Shown here: piece after piece, positions 54,667 through 63,200 of the stretch
How the letters are laid out: every line of letters starts with the position of its first letter
Position numbering within the stretch: the first letter of the stretch is position 1
Origin: Micromonospora carbonacea
Lineage (GTDB): Bacteria > Actinomycetota > Actinomycetes > Mycobacteriales > Micromonosporaceae
Assembly (NCBI RefSeq): GCF_014205165.1
Contig: NZ_JACHMZ010000001.1
Location: forward strand, 5,190,501-5,254,500
DNA length: 64,000 bases
Reading direction: 5' to 3'
Program-made: the position numbers and the translations under genes
Notes under the pieces: generated by a model
Databases searched by the model: none
Seen by the model: only the letters and a program-made list of their open reading frames with translations
Told to the model about the DNA's origin: nothing

Positions 54667-54721
54667 AGAGGCCGTAGCGGCGACCGACAACTCGTGGTCA
54701 GAGGCCGTAGCGGCGGCCGAC
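54667..54721. repeat. 33-bp-period duplication across a stop codon (minus-strand tiny gene)
   Basis: AGAGGCCGTAGCGGCGRCCGAC occurs at 54667-54688 and 54700-54721. On the minus strand the first copy read ends at the TGA of the 71-residue gene; the second copy has TGG at that place. Confidence 0.8.
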
Positions 54722-54913
54722 GGCGATCACCTTCACCCGCTGCCGCCCGGCCCGCACCATGCCCAGCGCCATGAACGCGCCGGCGATCCGGTCCGCCGCC
54801 TCCCGGCTGCTCGCCCCGACGACCTGCCGCCGCCGCTCGGGGGCCTGCCGCTCGTCCCGGCGCACGCCGTCCACCGGGCGGACGTCGGTGAGCACCACCA
54901 GGAACCGGGTCAC
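54698..54913 (-). CDS. Small hypothetical protein (71 aa)
   Basis: Starts VTRFLVVLTDVRPVDGVRR and ends VIAVGRRYGL; basic, with the helix SSREAADRIAGAFMALGMVRAG in the middle. No family recognised. GTG 54913 overlaps the stop of the upstream tiny gene as GTGA, so the pair is coupled. It lies divergent from the XRE-DUF397 genes. Codon use fits the genome. Confidence 0.6.
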   Translation of the reverse strand: MTRFLVVLTDVRPVDGVRRDERQAPERRRQVVGASSREAADRIAGAFMALGMVRAGRQRVKVIAVGRRYGL

Positions 54914-55113
54914 CGCCGGCCTCCCGCAGCTCCCCACGCCGGCCGGCCGGGCGAACCCTCCGGCTCCGCGGTGGTCGCCGCCAGCCCGCCGGAACGGTCC
55001 CGGCAGACGTACGCCAGGTGGGCGTGGATCCACGCATCGTCGTTGTCGCGCAGCACGGGGTGTGCGCACCAGCGGCACCGCGACACCCGGGGCCAGCAGG
55101 CGGTCACCGTCAT
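54910..55113 (-). CDS. Small Cys-containing hypothetical protein (67 aa)
   Basis: ATG 55113 follows GGAAGGGA at Shine-Dalgarno distance. The sequence has C-x8-C-x2-C (ACWPRVSRCRWCAHPVL) and a later YVCRDRSGG, a possible zinc ribbon. Similar in style to the small Cys protein of the left-hand element. The 227 bases to the divergent XRE gene (55114-55340) hold both promoters. Confidence 0.6.
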   Translation of the reverse strand: MTVTACWPRVSRCRWCAHPVLRDNDDAWIHAHLAYVCRDRSGGLAATTAEPEGSPGRPAWGAAGGRR

Positions 55114-55340
55114 GCGAGTCCCTTCCGGTGCGTCCCGGGTGGCGGCACGCGGCGATCGGGTACGGGGGAGAAAACCCGATCGCCACGCGCCCCATCCCCT
55201 CCGGTCACTCACCACCGCCGTCGCCACGACAACCGGCGGTGAGGAACTGGTCACAGATTGCACGCTGATCGGCGTGAATGCAACTCTCATCGCCGTTCTC
55301 TCATGTGCATCTTCCCGGGAAGGTGTGCCACCATCGACGC

Positions 55341-56186
55341 ATGGCACCGAAGACGGCCCGGGCCCGACGGCTCGGCATCGCGCTGCGTACGCACCGGGAG
55401 GCGGCCGGCCTCACCCTCGAAGCGGCCGCCGACGAGATCAACAGCACCCGCAGCACCCTGTCCCGGTACGAGAACGCCCAGACGCTGATCAGCCCGGCCA
55501 CGGTGCGCGCCCTGCTCACCCTGTACGGGGTGGGTGCCGACGAGATCGCCGCCGCCGTCCAGCTCGCCAAGGACGCCCGCAAGCCCGGGTGGTGGGTGTC
55601 CTACTCGTACCTGCTGGACCGGCGCACCATCGACTTCATCGCGCTCGAGGCGGAGGCCACCGGCATCGCCAACTTCGAGCCGTCGGTGGTGCCCGGCCTG
55701 CTTCAGACCGCGGACTACATCCGGGGGGTGATGCGGGGCGGCCCGCACACCCTCAGCGACGAGCAGGTCGAGCAGCGGGTCCACCTGCGACTCGACCGGC
55801 AGCAGCGGATCACCGGCGACGACCCGGCGATCCTCGACGCGATCATCGACGAGGGCGCCCTGCTGCGCCCCGTGGGCGGCCAGGCCGTGATGGAGGCGCA
55901 GCTGCACCACCTGCTCAAGATGGCCGAGCTGCCCAACATCACGGTCCAGGTGATCCCCCTGTCCGCCGGCTACCACCGGGGCACCAGGGGGTCGCTGCAC
56001 ATCCTGGAGTTCCCCGACCCGGAGGACCCGATCATCGCGTCGGTGGAAACCGTCGCCGGTCAGATGGTCCTCGACCGGCCCGGCGACCTGCGTACCTGCA
56101 CCAAGATCATGGAGCACCTGCGGACGGTCGCACTCAGCCCCGCGGCCACCCGGGACCAGCTCCTCCGACTCCTGAAGGGACGGTAG
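55341..56186 (+). CDS. XRE-family regulator with DUF5753
   Basis: 281 residues. N-terminal XRE helix-turn-helix (LGIALRTHREAAGLTLEAAADEINSTRSTLSRYENAQ, ~12-48) and C-terminal DUF5753 (YLLDRRTIDFIALEAEATGIANFEPSVVPGLLQTADYIRGVM onwards). These proteins are almost always paired with a DUF397 gene, as here, and in Streptomyces relatives (WhiJ/BldB-type systems) affect development and antibiotic production. ATG 55341. The stop is 3 bases from the DUF397 start. Confidence 0.93.
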   Translation: MAPKTARARRLGIALRTHREAAGLTLEAAADEINSTRSTLSRYENAQTLISPATVRALLTLYGVGADEIAAAVQLAKDARKPGWWVSYSYLLDRRTIDFIALEAEATGIANFEPSVVPGLLQTADYIRGVMRGGPHTLSDEQVEQRVHLRLDRQQRITGDDPAILDAIIDEGALLRPVGGQAVMEAQLHHLLKMAELPNITVQVIPLSAGYHRGTRGSLHILEFPDPEDPIIASVETVAGQMVLDRPGDLRTCTKIMEHLRTVALSPAATRDQLLRLLKGR

Positions 56187-56189
56187 AAC

Positions 56190-56390
56190 ATGACCCCGAC
56201 GACGAGCGCGGCCCTCGCCACGGCGCGATGGCGCAAGAGCAGCCGCAGCGGCGACGAGGGAGCCTGCGTGGAGATGGCGGTCGTACCCGGCGCGGTGGCC
56301 GTCCGCGACTCGAAGGACCCGACAGGCCCGGCGCTGCTCTTCCCGCCGACCGCCTGGGCCGCCTTCGCCGCCGCGCCGCCCCGCCCGTGA
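56190..56390 (+). CDS. DUF397 protein, partner of the XRE regulator
   Basis: 66 residues. WRKSSRSGDEGACVEMAVVPGAVAVRDSKDPTGPALLF is the full family signature. DUF397 proteins are thought to antagonise or co-act with their XRE/DUF5753 neighbour. ATG 56190 lies 3 bases after it, so the two are one unit. The stop codon is the start of an 18/36-bp tandem array. Confidence 0.93.
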   Translation: MTPTTSAALATARWRKSSRSGDEGACVEMAVVPGAVAVRDSKDPTGPALLFPPTAWAAFAAAPPRP

Positions 56391-56476
56391 CCGCCACCGG
56401 CCGCGCGACCGTCAGTGGCCGTGTGACCGCCACCGGTCGCACGACCGTCAGTGGCCGCGTGACCGGCGCAGACCGC
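56387..56476. repeat. 18/36-bp tandem array starting at the DUF397 stop codon
   Basis: 36-bp units at 56387-56422 and 56423-56458, then a partial third. Each 36-mer is two related 18-mers (GTGACCGCCACCGGCCGC, GCGACCGTCAGTGGCCGT). The TGA of the first GTGA is the DUF397 stop. Confidence 0.85.
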
Positions 56477-56485
56477 CGCTGACCG

Positions 56486-56530
56486 CCGCGCGGTCCGGCC
56501 GGGAGGTCCCGTCCCGGCCGGACCGCGCGG
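56486..56530 (+). terminator. 19-bp perfect hairpin ending the XRE-DUF397 unit
   Basis: CCGCGCGGTCCGGCCGGGA (56486-56504) pairs exactly with 56512-56530 across 7 bases. It lies after the tandem array. Nothing gene-like is seen in the remaining space to 56657. Confidence 0.85.
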
Positions 56531-56659
56531 CCCCACCGGCCGGCACGTCCGGCCCCTCGTCGTGGTCCACCCGCCGCCCGGTCCGCACCGCCGGCCGACG
56601 GGTGGACCACCACCTCGTTCCCGGCCCGCCGGCGCCCCGCCCCGGCGGGCCGGGCTGTT

Positions 56660-56714
56660 CGGCGTGAGAAGGGAACCCTCCTCTACCGGAGGCGTTAACA
56701 GGGGGCCCTTCCTT
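56660..56714 (-). repeat. Stop-adjacent hairpin repeat, copy C (after PLP-enzyme gene)
   Basis: On the minus strand it begins right after the TGA: AAGGAAGGGCCCCCTGTTAACG, then GCCTCCGGTAGAGGAGGGTT and CCCTTCTCACGCC. GAAGGG and a CCC pair with GGG and CCCTTC. Same family and orientation as copies at 20122 and 28851. Confidence 0.85.
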
Positions 56715-57920
56715 TCAGGCGAGCAGGGCGGCGGTGACGTCGGCGACCAGGTCGGCGGTGTCCTCCACGCCGCAGGAGAGCCGGACGAACCCGGGCGGGG
56801 TGTCGTCGCCCCACTGTGCCCGCCGGTCGGCGGTGGTGTGCAGCCCGCCGAAGGAGGTCGCGGCGGCCACCAGCCGGGACGCCGTGAGGAACCGGGCCAC
56901 CCGCTCGGCGTCGCCGAGGTCGAACGACACCACCCCGGGCATCCGGCGCAGCTGGGCCGAGGCCAGCGCGTACGCCGGGTCGCCCGGCAGCCCCGGCCAG
57001 CGCACGCCGGTGACGTCGGGACGGCCGGCGAGCAGCCGGGCCAGCGCCGCCGCGTTGGCGCTCTGCCGGGCCAGCCGCAGGTCCAGGGTGGCCAGCGAGC
57101 GGTGCGCCAGCCACGCGTCGAACGCCCCCGGCACCGCCCCGGTCATGGTGCGCCAGGCGGTGACCGGGTCGAGCAGCCCGGCGGAGCGGGTCGCCACGTA
57201 GCCGAGCAGCAGGTCGGAGTGGCCGGTGAGGGCCTTCGTGCCGGAGGCGACGACCACGTCGGCGCCGAGGTCCAGCGGGCGCTGGCCGAGCGGGGTGGCC
57301 GTCGTGTTGTCCACCGCCACGAGGGCCCCGGCGGCGTGCGCGGCGGCGGCCAGGGCCGGCACGTCGGCGACGTCCAGGCCGGGGTTCGCCGGCGACTCCA
57401 GCAGCACCAGCCGCACCCCCGCGAACGACGGGTACGGCCCGGCGGTCGGCGCGAACAGCACCCGCACGCCGATCCCGGCGAGGGTGTCGGTGGCGAACGC
57501 CCGCACCGGGAAGTAGCCGTCGGCGGGGAGCACCACCGTGTCGCCGGGGCGCAGCACGGCCAGCAGCAGGCCGGTGATCGCCGCCTGCCCGCTGGCGAAG
57601 ACGCGCACGTCGCCGCCCTCCAGCTCGCCGATGGCCGCCTCCAGCAGCCGCCGGGTCGGGTTGTCGGGCCGGCCGTACCCGTTCGGTGCCGCCGCCGGGC
57701 CCTGCCGGGGGTCGAGGTGATAGGGCGCGGCGAAGACCGGGCCGGGCAGGAACGGCTGCCCCGGGGCGGGCTCGGGCAGCCCGGCCCGCACGCACCGGGT
57801 GCCGTCGCCGTCGACGCTCCCGCCGTCGACGCGTTCGCCGTCGACGCGTTCGCCGTCGACGCGTTCGCCGTCGACGCGTTCGCCGTCGGTGGGTTCGCCG
57901 TCGGTGCCGGGGGTCGTCAC
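56715..57920 (-). CDS. Cys/Met-metabolism PLP enzyme (cystathionine gamma-synthase/lyase family)
   Basis: 401 residues. Fold-type I enzyme. YGRPDNPTRRLLEAAIGELEGG (~82-103), FASGQAAITGLL, VLLESPANPGLDVADVPAL, VAVDNTTATPLGQRPLDLGADVVVASGTKALTGHSDLLLGYVA (Schiff-base Lys ~216) and FVRLSCGVEDTADLVADV. Could make or break cystathionine or act as a methionine gamma-lyase; not decidable. The N-terminal ~40 residues hold a GERVD pentapeptide repeat encoded by a 15-bp minisatellite. Adjacent to gpsA (10 bases). Confidence 0.87.
   Translation of the reverse strand: MTTPGTDGEPTDGERVDGERVDGERVDGERVDGGSVDGDGTRCVRAGLPEPAPGQPFLPGPVFAAPYHLDPRQGPAAAPNGYGRPDNPTRRLLEAAIGELEGGDVRVFASGQAAITGLLLAVLRPGDTVVLPADGYFPVRAFATDTLAGIGVRVLFAPTAGPYPSFAGVRLVLLESPANPGLDVADVPALAAAAHAAGALVAVDNTTATPLGQRPLDLGADVVVASGTKALTGHSDLLLGYVATRSAGLLDPVTAWRTMTGAVPGAFDAWLAHRSLATLDLRLARQSANAAALARLLAGRPDVTGVRWPGLPGDPAYALASAQLRRMPGVVSFDLGDAERVARFLTASRLVAAATSFGGLHTTADRRAQWGDDTPPGFVRLSCGVEDTADLVADVTAALLA
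57826..57900. repeat. 15-bp minisatellite near the 5' end of the PLP-enzyme gene
   Basis: GTCGACGCGTTCGCC repeats exactly four times (57826-57885) and once with changes (57886-57900). In frame, encoding GERVD units at the protein's N-terminus. Perfect identity of four units implies recent expansion or ongoing length variation. Confidence 0.92.
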
Positions 57921-57930
57921 GCGGGCCGCC

Positions 57931-58938
57931 TCACTCGTACGACTCGGGCTTGGCGGTGCGGCTCATCAGCGCGTCGACGGCGAGCCGGGGGTCCATCCCC
58001 TCGTGGCAGATCCGCTCGATCTGCTCGGTGATGGGCATCTCCACCCCGTGCGCGCGGGCCAGGTCCCGGATCGCCAGGCAGCTCTTCACGCCCTCGGCGG
58101 TCTGCCGGGTGGCCGCCTGCGCCTGCTCCAGGTTCTCGCCCCGGCCGAGGTGCTCGCCGAAGGTGCGGTTGCGGGCCAGCGGCGACGAGCAGGACGCCAC
58201 GAGGTCGCCCATCCCGGCCAGGCCGGCGAAGGTGATCGGGTCCGCGCCGAGGGCCACCCCGAGGCGGGCGGTCTCGGCGAGCCCCCGGGTCATCAGCATC
58301 GCCCGGGTGTTGTCGCCGAAGCCCATCGCGGTGGCGATGCCGTACGCGAGGGCGATCACGTTCTTCACCGCCCCGCCCAGCTCGCAGCCGATCACGTCGT
58401 CGTTGGTGTACGGCCGGAAGTAGGGCGTGCGGATCGACGCCTGGACGAGCTGGGCACGGCGGTCGTCGGTGCCGGCGACCACGGTGGCGGCGGGCTGCTC
58501 GGCGGCGATCTCGGGGGCGAGGTTGGGGCCGGAGACGACGACCACCCGGTCCGGGGTGACCCGGGCGGTCTCCACGATCACCTCGCTCATCCGCTTGGTG
58601 GTGCCCAGCTCGATGCCCTTCATCAGGGACACCAGGGTCGCGTCCGGGTGCAGGTCGCCGACCCACTCGGCGAGGTTGCCGCGCAGCGTCTGCGACGGCA
58701 CCGCGAGCACCACGATCTCCGCGCCCCGGATCGCCTCGGCGGCGCTGCCGGTGCCGGTGACCCGGTCGGGCAGCCGCAGGTCGGGGAGGTATTCCGGGTT
58801 GTGCCGGCGCAGCCGGATCGCCTCGGCCACCGGCTGCCGCCGGGCCCAGATCGTCACGTCCCGGCCGGCGTCGGCGAGGATCTTGGCGAAGGCGGTCCCC
58901 CACGACCCGGCCCCCAGCACCGCCACGTGGCCGGTCAC
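57931..58938 (-). CDS. gpsA: NAD(P)-dependent glycerol-3-phosphate dehydrogenase GpsA
   Basis: 335 residues. Supplies sn-glycerol-3-phosphate for phospholipids. [21 protein letters not shown] (Rossmann, ~4-24), [57 protein letters not shown] (catalytic Lys ~192) and [26 protein letters not shown] 58938 overlaps the plsC stop as GTGA. Forms a phospholipid-precursor pair with plsC. Confidence 0.96.
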   Translation of the reverse strand: MTGHVAVLGAGSWGTAFAKILADAGRDVTIWARRQPVAEAIRLRRHNPEYLPDLRLPDRVTGTGSAAEAIRGAEIVVLAVPSQTLRGNLAEWVGDLHPDATLVSLMKGIELGTTKRMSEVIVETARVTPDRVVVVSGPNLAPEIAAEQPAATVVAGTDDRRAQLVQASIRTPYFRPYTNDDVIGCELGGAVKNVIALAYGIATAMGFGDNTRAMLMTRGLAETARLGVALGADPITFAGLAGMGDLVASCSSPLARNRTFGEHLGRGENLEQAQAATRQTAEGVKSCLAIRDLARAHGVEMPITEQIERICHEGMDPRLAVDALMSRTAKPESYE

Positions 58939-59681
58939 GCCGCGTCCTCCCGGCCCCGCGTCGGGCGGGCGGCGCCGGCGGCCCGCGCCGGTCGTTCCCA
59001 CAGCGGCGGCGGCGTCCCGCCCCGGATCTCGGCGAGCTGGTCGCGCAGGCGCAGCATGATGGTGTCGGTCATCTCTTCCAGGGTGGCCTTGGTGGGTGTG
59101 GAGCCGGCCCACCGGCTCAGGTCGACGGGCGGCCCGGCGACGACGGTCACCGGGATGCGGGGCCGCAGGCCCAGCCGGTTGTTCCGGGGGTCGAAGAGCC
59201 GCTCCGGCCCCCACATGGCGACCGGGATCACCGGCGCGCCGGTGGCCAGCGCGAGCCGGGCGGCCCCCGTCTTGCCCTTCATCGGCCACAGGTCGGGTTC
59301 CCGGGTGGTGGTGCCCTCCGGGTAGATCACCACCGCGCCGTCCTCGTGCAGGGCGGCGACGAGGGCGTCCAGGGACTTGACGGCGTCGACCGTGCCGCGC
59401 TCGACGGGGATCTGGAGGCAGCGGTGCAGGATCCAGCCCACCACGGGCACCCGGAAGACGCTGGCCTTGCCGAGGTACCGCGGCCAGCGCCCGGCGTCGT
59501 AGATGAAGTGCGCGGAGACCAGCGGGTCGGCGTGCGAGAGGTGGTTGGGGACGATGATGACGCCGCCGTCGTGGCGCAGGTGCTCCATGCCCCGCCAGGT
59601 GCGCCGGGTCCAGACCGTCATGACGGGCTTGACCAGCGCCACGGCGAACCGTTGCCAGAACCCCAGCCTGCGCCGCGTCAC
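58935..59681 (-). CDS. plsC: 1-acyl-glycerol-3-phosphate acyltransferase PlsC
   Basis: 248 residues. Adds the second acyl chain to make phosphatidic acid. The HX4D motif [11 protein letters not shown] (~46-56), the substrate motif [28 protein letters not shown] and [11 protein letters not shown] are intact. The C-terminal ~35 residues are Arg/Ala/Pro-rich. GTG 59681 has GAGGAGG upstream. Likely membrane-associated. It starts a two-gene unit with gpsA. Confidence 0.93.
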   Translation of the reverse strand: MTRRRLGFWQRFAVALVKPVMTVWTRRTWRGMEHLRHDGGVIIVPNHLSHADPLVSAHFIYDAGRWPRYLGKASVFRVPVVGWILHRCLQIPVERGTVDAVKSLDALVAALHEDGAVVIYPEGTTTREPDLWPMKGKTGAARLALATGAPVIPVAMWGPERLFDPRNNRLGLRPRIPVTVVAGPPVDLSRWAGSTPTKATLEEMTDTIMLRLRDQLAEIRGGTPPPLWERPARAAGAARPTRGREDAA

Positions 59682-59804
59682 CCTGCCTCCTCGTAGCCCC
59701 GACCCCACGCCGCACCCGCCCGTGCCGCCCGCAGCGAAATCATGCCTGCTCGCCCCCGGTACGGCCAGTGAGGGTACCGCCGGGCCGACTGGCAGGATTG
59801 TGCC

Positions 59805-60443
59805 GTGCGGCAGCGGACCTGGACTGTGGTGGTGCCGGTGAAGCGCCTCGGCGTGGCGAAGAGCCGGCTGCGGGGGGCGCTGCCGGCCGTACCCCACGAG
59901 GAGCTGGCGCTGGCCCTGGCGGCCGACACGGTCGCCGCCGTGCGGGCGTGCCCGGCGGTCGCCGGGGTGGTCGTCGTCACCCGCGACGCCCGCGTGGCGG
60001 CGGCGGTCCGCGCGGCGGGCGTGCGGGTCGTGCCGGACGCGCCGGACGCCGGCCTGAACGCGGCCTTCCGGCTCGGCGCGGCGGTCGCGGCCGGCGGCGG
60101 GGGGTGGGTGGCCGGGCTCACGGCGGACCTGCCGGCGCTGCGCCCGGCCGAGCTGACGGCCGCGCTGCACGCGATCGCCGCCGGCCCACCGGGGGTACGC
60201 CGCTTCGTCGCCGACGCCCCGGGGAGCGGCACGGTGCTGCTCGCCGCGCCGGCCGGCGTGCCGCTGGACCCCCGGTTCGGGGTCGGCTCGGCCGCGGCGC
60301 ACGAGGCGGGCGGGGCGCTGCCGCTGGCCGGCGACTGGCCCACCCTGCGCCGGGACGTCGACACCGCGGCCGACCTGGCCGCCGCCGCCCGGCTCGGGCT
60401 CGGGCCGCACACCGCCGCCCTCACCGCCGCCCGCACGGGCTGA
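59805..60443 (+). CDS. cofC: Phospholactate/phosphoenolpyruvate guanylyltransferase CofC/FbiD
   Basis: 212 residues. Activates 2-phospholactate or PEP with GTP in coenzyme F420 biosynthesis. WTVVVPVKRLGVAKSRLRGAL (~6-26), VVVVTRDARVAAAVRAAGVRVVPD, GLTADLPALRP (DxD-like) and FGVGSAAAHEAGG match the family. It lies between gpsA and ppk, the mycobacterial position (Rv2983). F420 is common in actinomycetes; the other cof/fbi genes are not in the window. GTG 59805. Confidence 0.92.
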   Translation: MRQRTWTVVVPVKRLGVAKSRLRGALPAVPHEELALALAADTVAAVRACPAVAGVVVVTRDARVAAAVRAAGVRVVPDAPDAGLNAAFRLGAAVAAGGGGWVAGLTADLPALRPAELTAALHAIAAGPPGVRRFVADAPGSGTVLLAAPAGVPLDPRFGVGSAAAHEAGGALPLAGDWPTLRRDVDTAADLAAAARLGLGPHTAALTAARTG

Positions 60444-60478
60444 GCCACCGCCGCCCGCGCGGGCTGAGCCACCGCCGG
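60422..60478. repeat. 24-bp tandem repeat across the cofC stop codon
   Basis: Units 60422-60445 and 60446-60469 differ at one base; a third begins at 60470. Both full units keep TGA in the same phase, the first being the cofC stop. Confidence 0.88.
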
Positions 60479-60498
60479 CCCCGGTGTACGGTGCTGGC

Positions 60499-60696
60499 AT
60501 GCAGGGCACCGTGGCCACCTACGACGCGGCGACGCGCAGCGGCGTGCTGTTGCTCGACGACGGCACCGAGCTGGCGTTCCCGGCGCGCGCCTTCGACGCC
60601 TCCGGCCTGCGGCTGCTGCGGCTGGGCCAGCGGGTGCGGGTCGAGACCGACGCCGCCGGGGCGATCGTCCGGGTGACGTTGCCGACGATGCCGTGA
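60499..60696 (+). CDS. Small cold-shock-domain-like protein
   Basis: 65 residues. GTVATYDAATRSGVLLLDDGTELAFPARAFD resembles the first strands of a cold-shock/OB domain (G-x-V...F-DD-G), but RNP motifs are weak and it ends without the usual C-terminal strand. ATG 60499 follows cofC by 55 bases. Possibly an RNA-binding protein; function uncertain. Confidence 0.7.
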   Translation: MQGTVATYDAATRSGVLLLDDGTELAFPARAFDASGLRLLRLGQRVRVETDAAGAIVRVTLPTMP

Positions 60697-60709
60697 GCTC
60701 CCCGCCCAA

Positions 60710-60731
60710 GTTCATTTTGCGTTAACCCGTT
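60710..60731 (+). promoter_or_regulatory. PHO-box-like direct repeat before ppk
   Basis: Two 11-base units, GTTCATTTTGC (60710-60720) and GTTAACCCGTT (60721-60731), fit the actinobacterial PhoP pattern of 11-nt GTTCA-type direct repeats, the second unit imperfectly. A CATTAT -10-like hexamer is at 60738-60743, placing a start near the ppk GTG at 60750, so a leaderless transcript is possible. PhoP control of ppk is reported in Streptomyces. Confidence 0.55.
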
Positions 60732-60749
60732 CCGGGACATTATGAGCGG

Positions 60750-63185
60750 GTGAGCACCCCTCGCGAGCACCCCACCGGCCCGGCCGCCGACCACCGCCCC
60801 GCCGCCGACCGACCCGAGCCCGGCCCCGACCGACCCGATCCCGCCGTCGCCGACCGACCCGAGCCCGGCGATCCGGCGCGTCGGCGCGACGGGTCCCGCC
60901 GGCGCGGCACCGACGGCCGGTTCCGTCCGCGCGACGCCTCCGCAGCCGCCGGCCCCGCCGAGGCCGCCGGGACGAACGGGAGCGAACCCCCGACGGCCGG
61001 GGCCGCCCCGGGGCCCGGCGACCCGACGGCGGCCCCGCCCGGCCGGGCGGCGGCGTCGACCGGGCTGGAGGAGGTGCTCGACGCCGACCCCCTCCCCGAC
61101 GACGAGCCCGCGCCGCCGAAGCCGCTGCCCGAGGAGCGGTTCCTCAACCGGGAGCTGTCCTGGCTCGACTTCAACGCCCGGGTGCTCGCCCTGGCCGAGG
61201 ACCCGCGCACGCCGCTGCTGGAGCGGGCCAAGTTCCTGGCGATCTTCGCCAGCAACCTCGACGAGTTCTACATGGTCCGGGTGGCCGGCCTGAAGCGCCG
61301 CCAGTCCGCCGGGCTGCCGGTGCGCGGCGGGGACCGGCTGCCGCTGCGTACCCAACTGGAGCGGATCGGCGAGCGGACCGCCGAACTGGTCGGCCGGCAC
61401 GCCTCCTGCTTCGTCGACGACGTGCTGCCGAAGCTCGCCGCCGAGGACATCCGCATCCTGCGCTGGACGGACCTGGACGCCCCCGAGCGGGAGCGGCTGC
61501 GCACCTACTTCCGGGAACACATCTTTCCCGTGCTCACGCCGCTCGCGGTCGACCCGGCCCACCCGTTCCCGTACATCTCCGGGCGGTCGCTGAACCTGGC
61601 CGTGGCGGTCCGCGACCCCGACGGCGGCTCGGAGCTGTTCGCCCGCGTCAAGGTGCCGAACAACGTGCCGCGCTTCGTCCGGGTCGACCGGGAGTCCCCC
61701 GGGGTGCGGGTGCTCCCGGTCGAGGAGCTGATCTCGGTGCACCTGGGGCAGCTCTTCTCCGGCATGCAGGTCGTCGAGTGCCACCTGTTCCGGGTCACCC
61801 GCAACGCCGAGGTGGAGGTCGACGAGGACCGCGACGAGGACCTCCTGCAGGCCCTGGAGCGGGAGCTGGCCCGCCGCCGGTTCGGCCCGCCCGTGCGGCT
61901 GGAGGTCGCCGCCTCGATCTCCGACCACATGCTGGAGCTGCTCGTCCGCGAGCTGGACATGGACAGCCACGACGTGCTACGCGTACGCGGGCTGCTCGAC
62001 CTGTCGGCGCTGTGGCAGCTCTACGGCGACGCCGACCGCCCCGACCTGAAGGACCCGCCGTTCGTGCCGGCCACCCATCCCCGGCTCACCGAGGGCGAGG
62101 TGCCACGCAGCGTCTTCGCCACCCTGCGCGACGGCGACGTGCTGGTGCACCACCCGTACCACTCGTTCGCGACCAGCGTGCAGCGCTTCATCGAACAGGC
62201 CGCCGCCGACCCCGACGTGCTGGCCATCAAGCAGACCCTCTACCGCACCAGCGGGGACTCCCCCATCGTCGACGCGCTGGTCGACGCGGCGGCGGCCGGC
62301 AAGCAGGTGGTGGTGCTGGTGGAGCTGAAGGCCCGCTTCGACGAGGTGGCCAACATCGGCTGGGCGCGCACCCTGGAACGCGCAGGCTGCCACGTCGTCT
62401 ACGGCCTGGTGGGCCTCAAGACGCACTGCAAGACCGCCCTGGTCGTCCGCCAGGAGGGCAACCAGATCCGCCGCTACTGCCACATCGGCACCGGCAACTA
62501 CCACCCGAAGACGGCCCGGCTCTACGAGGACTTCGGCATGCTCACCGCCGACCCCGAGATCGGCGCGGACCTGACGGACCTGTTCAACGTGCTGACCGGC
62601 TACAGCCGGCAGACCGCGTACCGCCGGCTGCTGGTGGCACCGCAGGGCATCCGGCGGGGGCTGATCGAGCGGATCGAGCGGGAGGTCAGCCACGTCCGGA
62701 TCGGCATGCCGGGCCTGGTCCAGTTCAAGGTCAACTCGCTGGTCGACGAGGAGGTCACCGACGCGCTCTACCGGGCGTCCCGGGCCGGGGTGCACGTGGA
62801 CCTGCTGATCCGGGGCATGTGCACGCTGCGCCCGGGGGTGCCGGGGCTGTCGGAGAACATCCGGGTCCGCTCGATCCTCGGCCGGTTCCTGGAACACTCC
62901 CGGATCTTCCGGTTCGGCAACAACGGCTCGGCCGAGTTCTGGATGGGCTCGGCCGACCTGATGCACCGCAACCTGGACCGCCGCGTGGAGGCGCTGGTGC
63001 AGGTGAGCGACCCGGTGGCCCGCGCCGAACTGGACCACGTGCTCACCGCCGCGTTCAGCCCCGACGTGGAGGCGTTCGAGCTGCACGGCGACGGCTCCTG
63101 GACCCGGAGCACCGGCACGGGGCAGGCCCCGCCGACCCACCTACAGGACCTGCTGCTACGCCGGGTCGGCGGCACGGCCGGATGA
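60750..63185 (+). CDS. ppk: Polyphosphate kinase 1
   Basis: 811 residues. Reversibly makes polyphosphate from ATP. A disordered Pro/Asp/Arg-rich N-terminus (~1-125) is followed by the PPK N domain ([23 protein letters not shown], ~130), middle domain and the two C domains: [59 protein letters not shown] with the phosphohistidine, and [20 protein letters not shown]. The GTG at 60750 has no Shine-Dalgarno; a start nearer residue 100 is possible. Followed by mutT1. Confidence 0.95.
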   Translation: MSTPREHPTGPAADHRPAADRPEPGPDRPDPAVADRPEPGDPARRRDGSRRRGTDGRFRPRDASAAAGPAEAAGTNGSEPPTAGAAPGPGDPTAAPPGRAAASTGLEEVLDADPLPDDEPAPPKPLPEERFLNRELSWLDFNARVLALAEDPRTPLLERAKFLAIFASNLDEFYMVRVAGLKRRQSAGLPVRGGDRLPLRTQLERIGERTAELVGRHASCFVDDVLPKLAAEDIRILRWTDLDAPERERLRTYFREHIFPVLTPLAVDPAHPFPYISGRSLNLAVAVRDPDGGSELFARVKVPNNVPRFVRVDRESPGVRVLPVEELISVHLGQLFSGMQVVECHLFRVTRNAEVEVDEDRDEDLLQALERELARRRFGPPVRLEVAASISDHMLELLVRELDMDSHDVLRVRGLLDLSALWQLYGDADRPDLKDPPFVPATHPRLTEGEVPRSVFATLRDGDVLVHHPYHSFATSVQRFIEQAAADPDVLAIKQTLYRTSGDSPIVDALVDAAAAGKQVVVLVELKARFDEVANIGWARTLERAGCHVVYGLVGLKTHCKTALVVRQEGNQIRRYCHIGTGNYHPKTARLYEDFGMLTADPEIGADLTDLFNVLTGYSRQTAYRRLLVAPQGIRRGLIERIEREVSHVRIGMPGLVQFKVNSLVDEEVTDALYRASRAGVHVDLLIRGMCTLRPGVPGLSENIRVRSILGRFLEHSRIFRFGNNGSAEFWMGSADLMHRNLDRRVEALVQVSDPVARAELDHVLTAAFSPDVEAFELHGDGSWTRSTGTGQAPPTHLQDLLLRRVGGTAG

Positions 63186-63200
63186 GCCTAGGCTGAGCGG

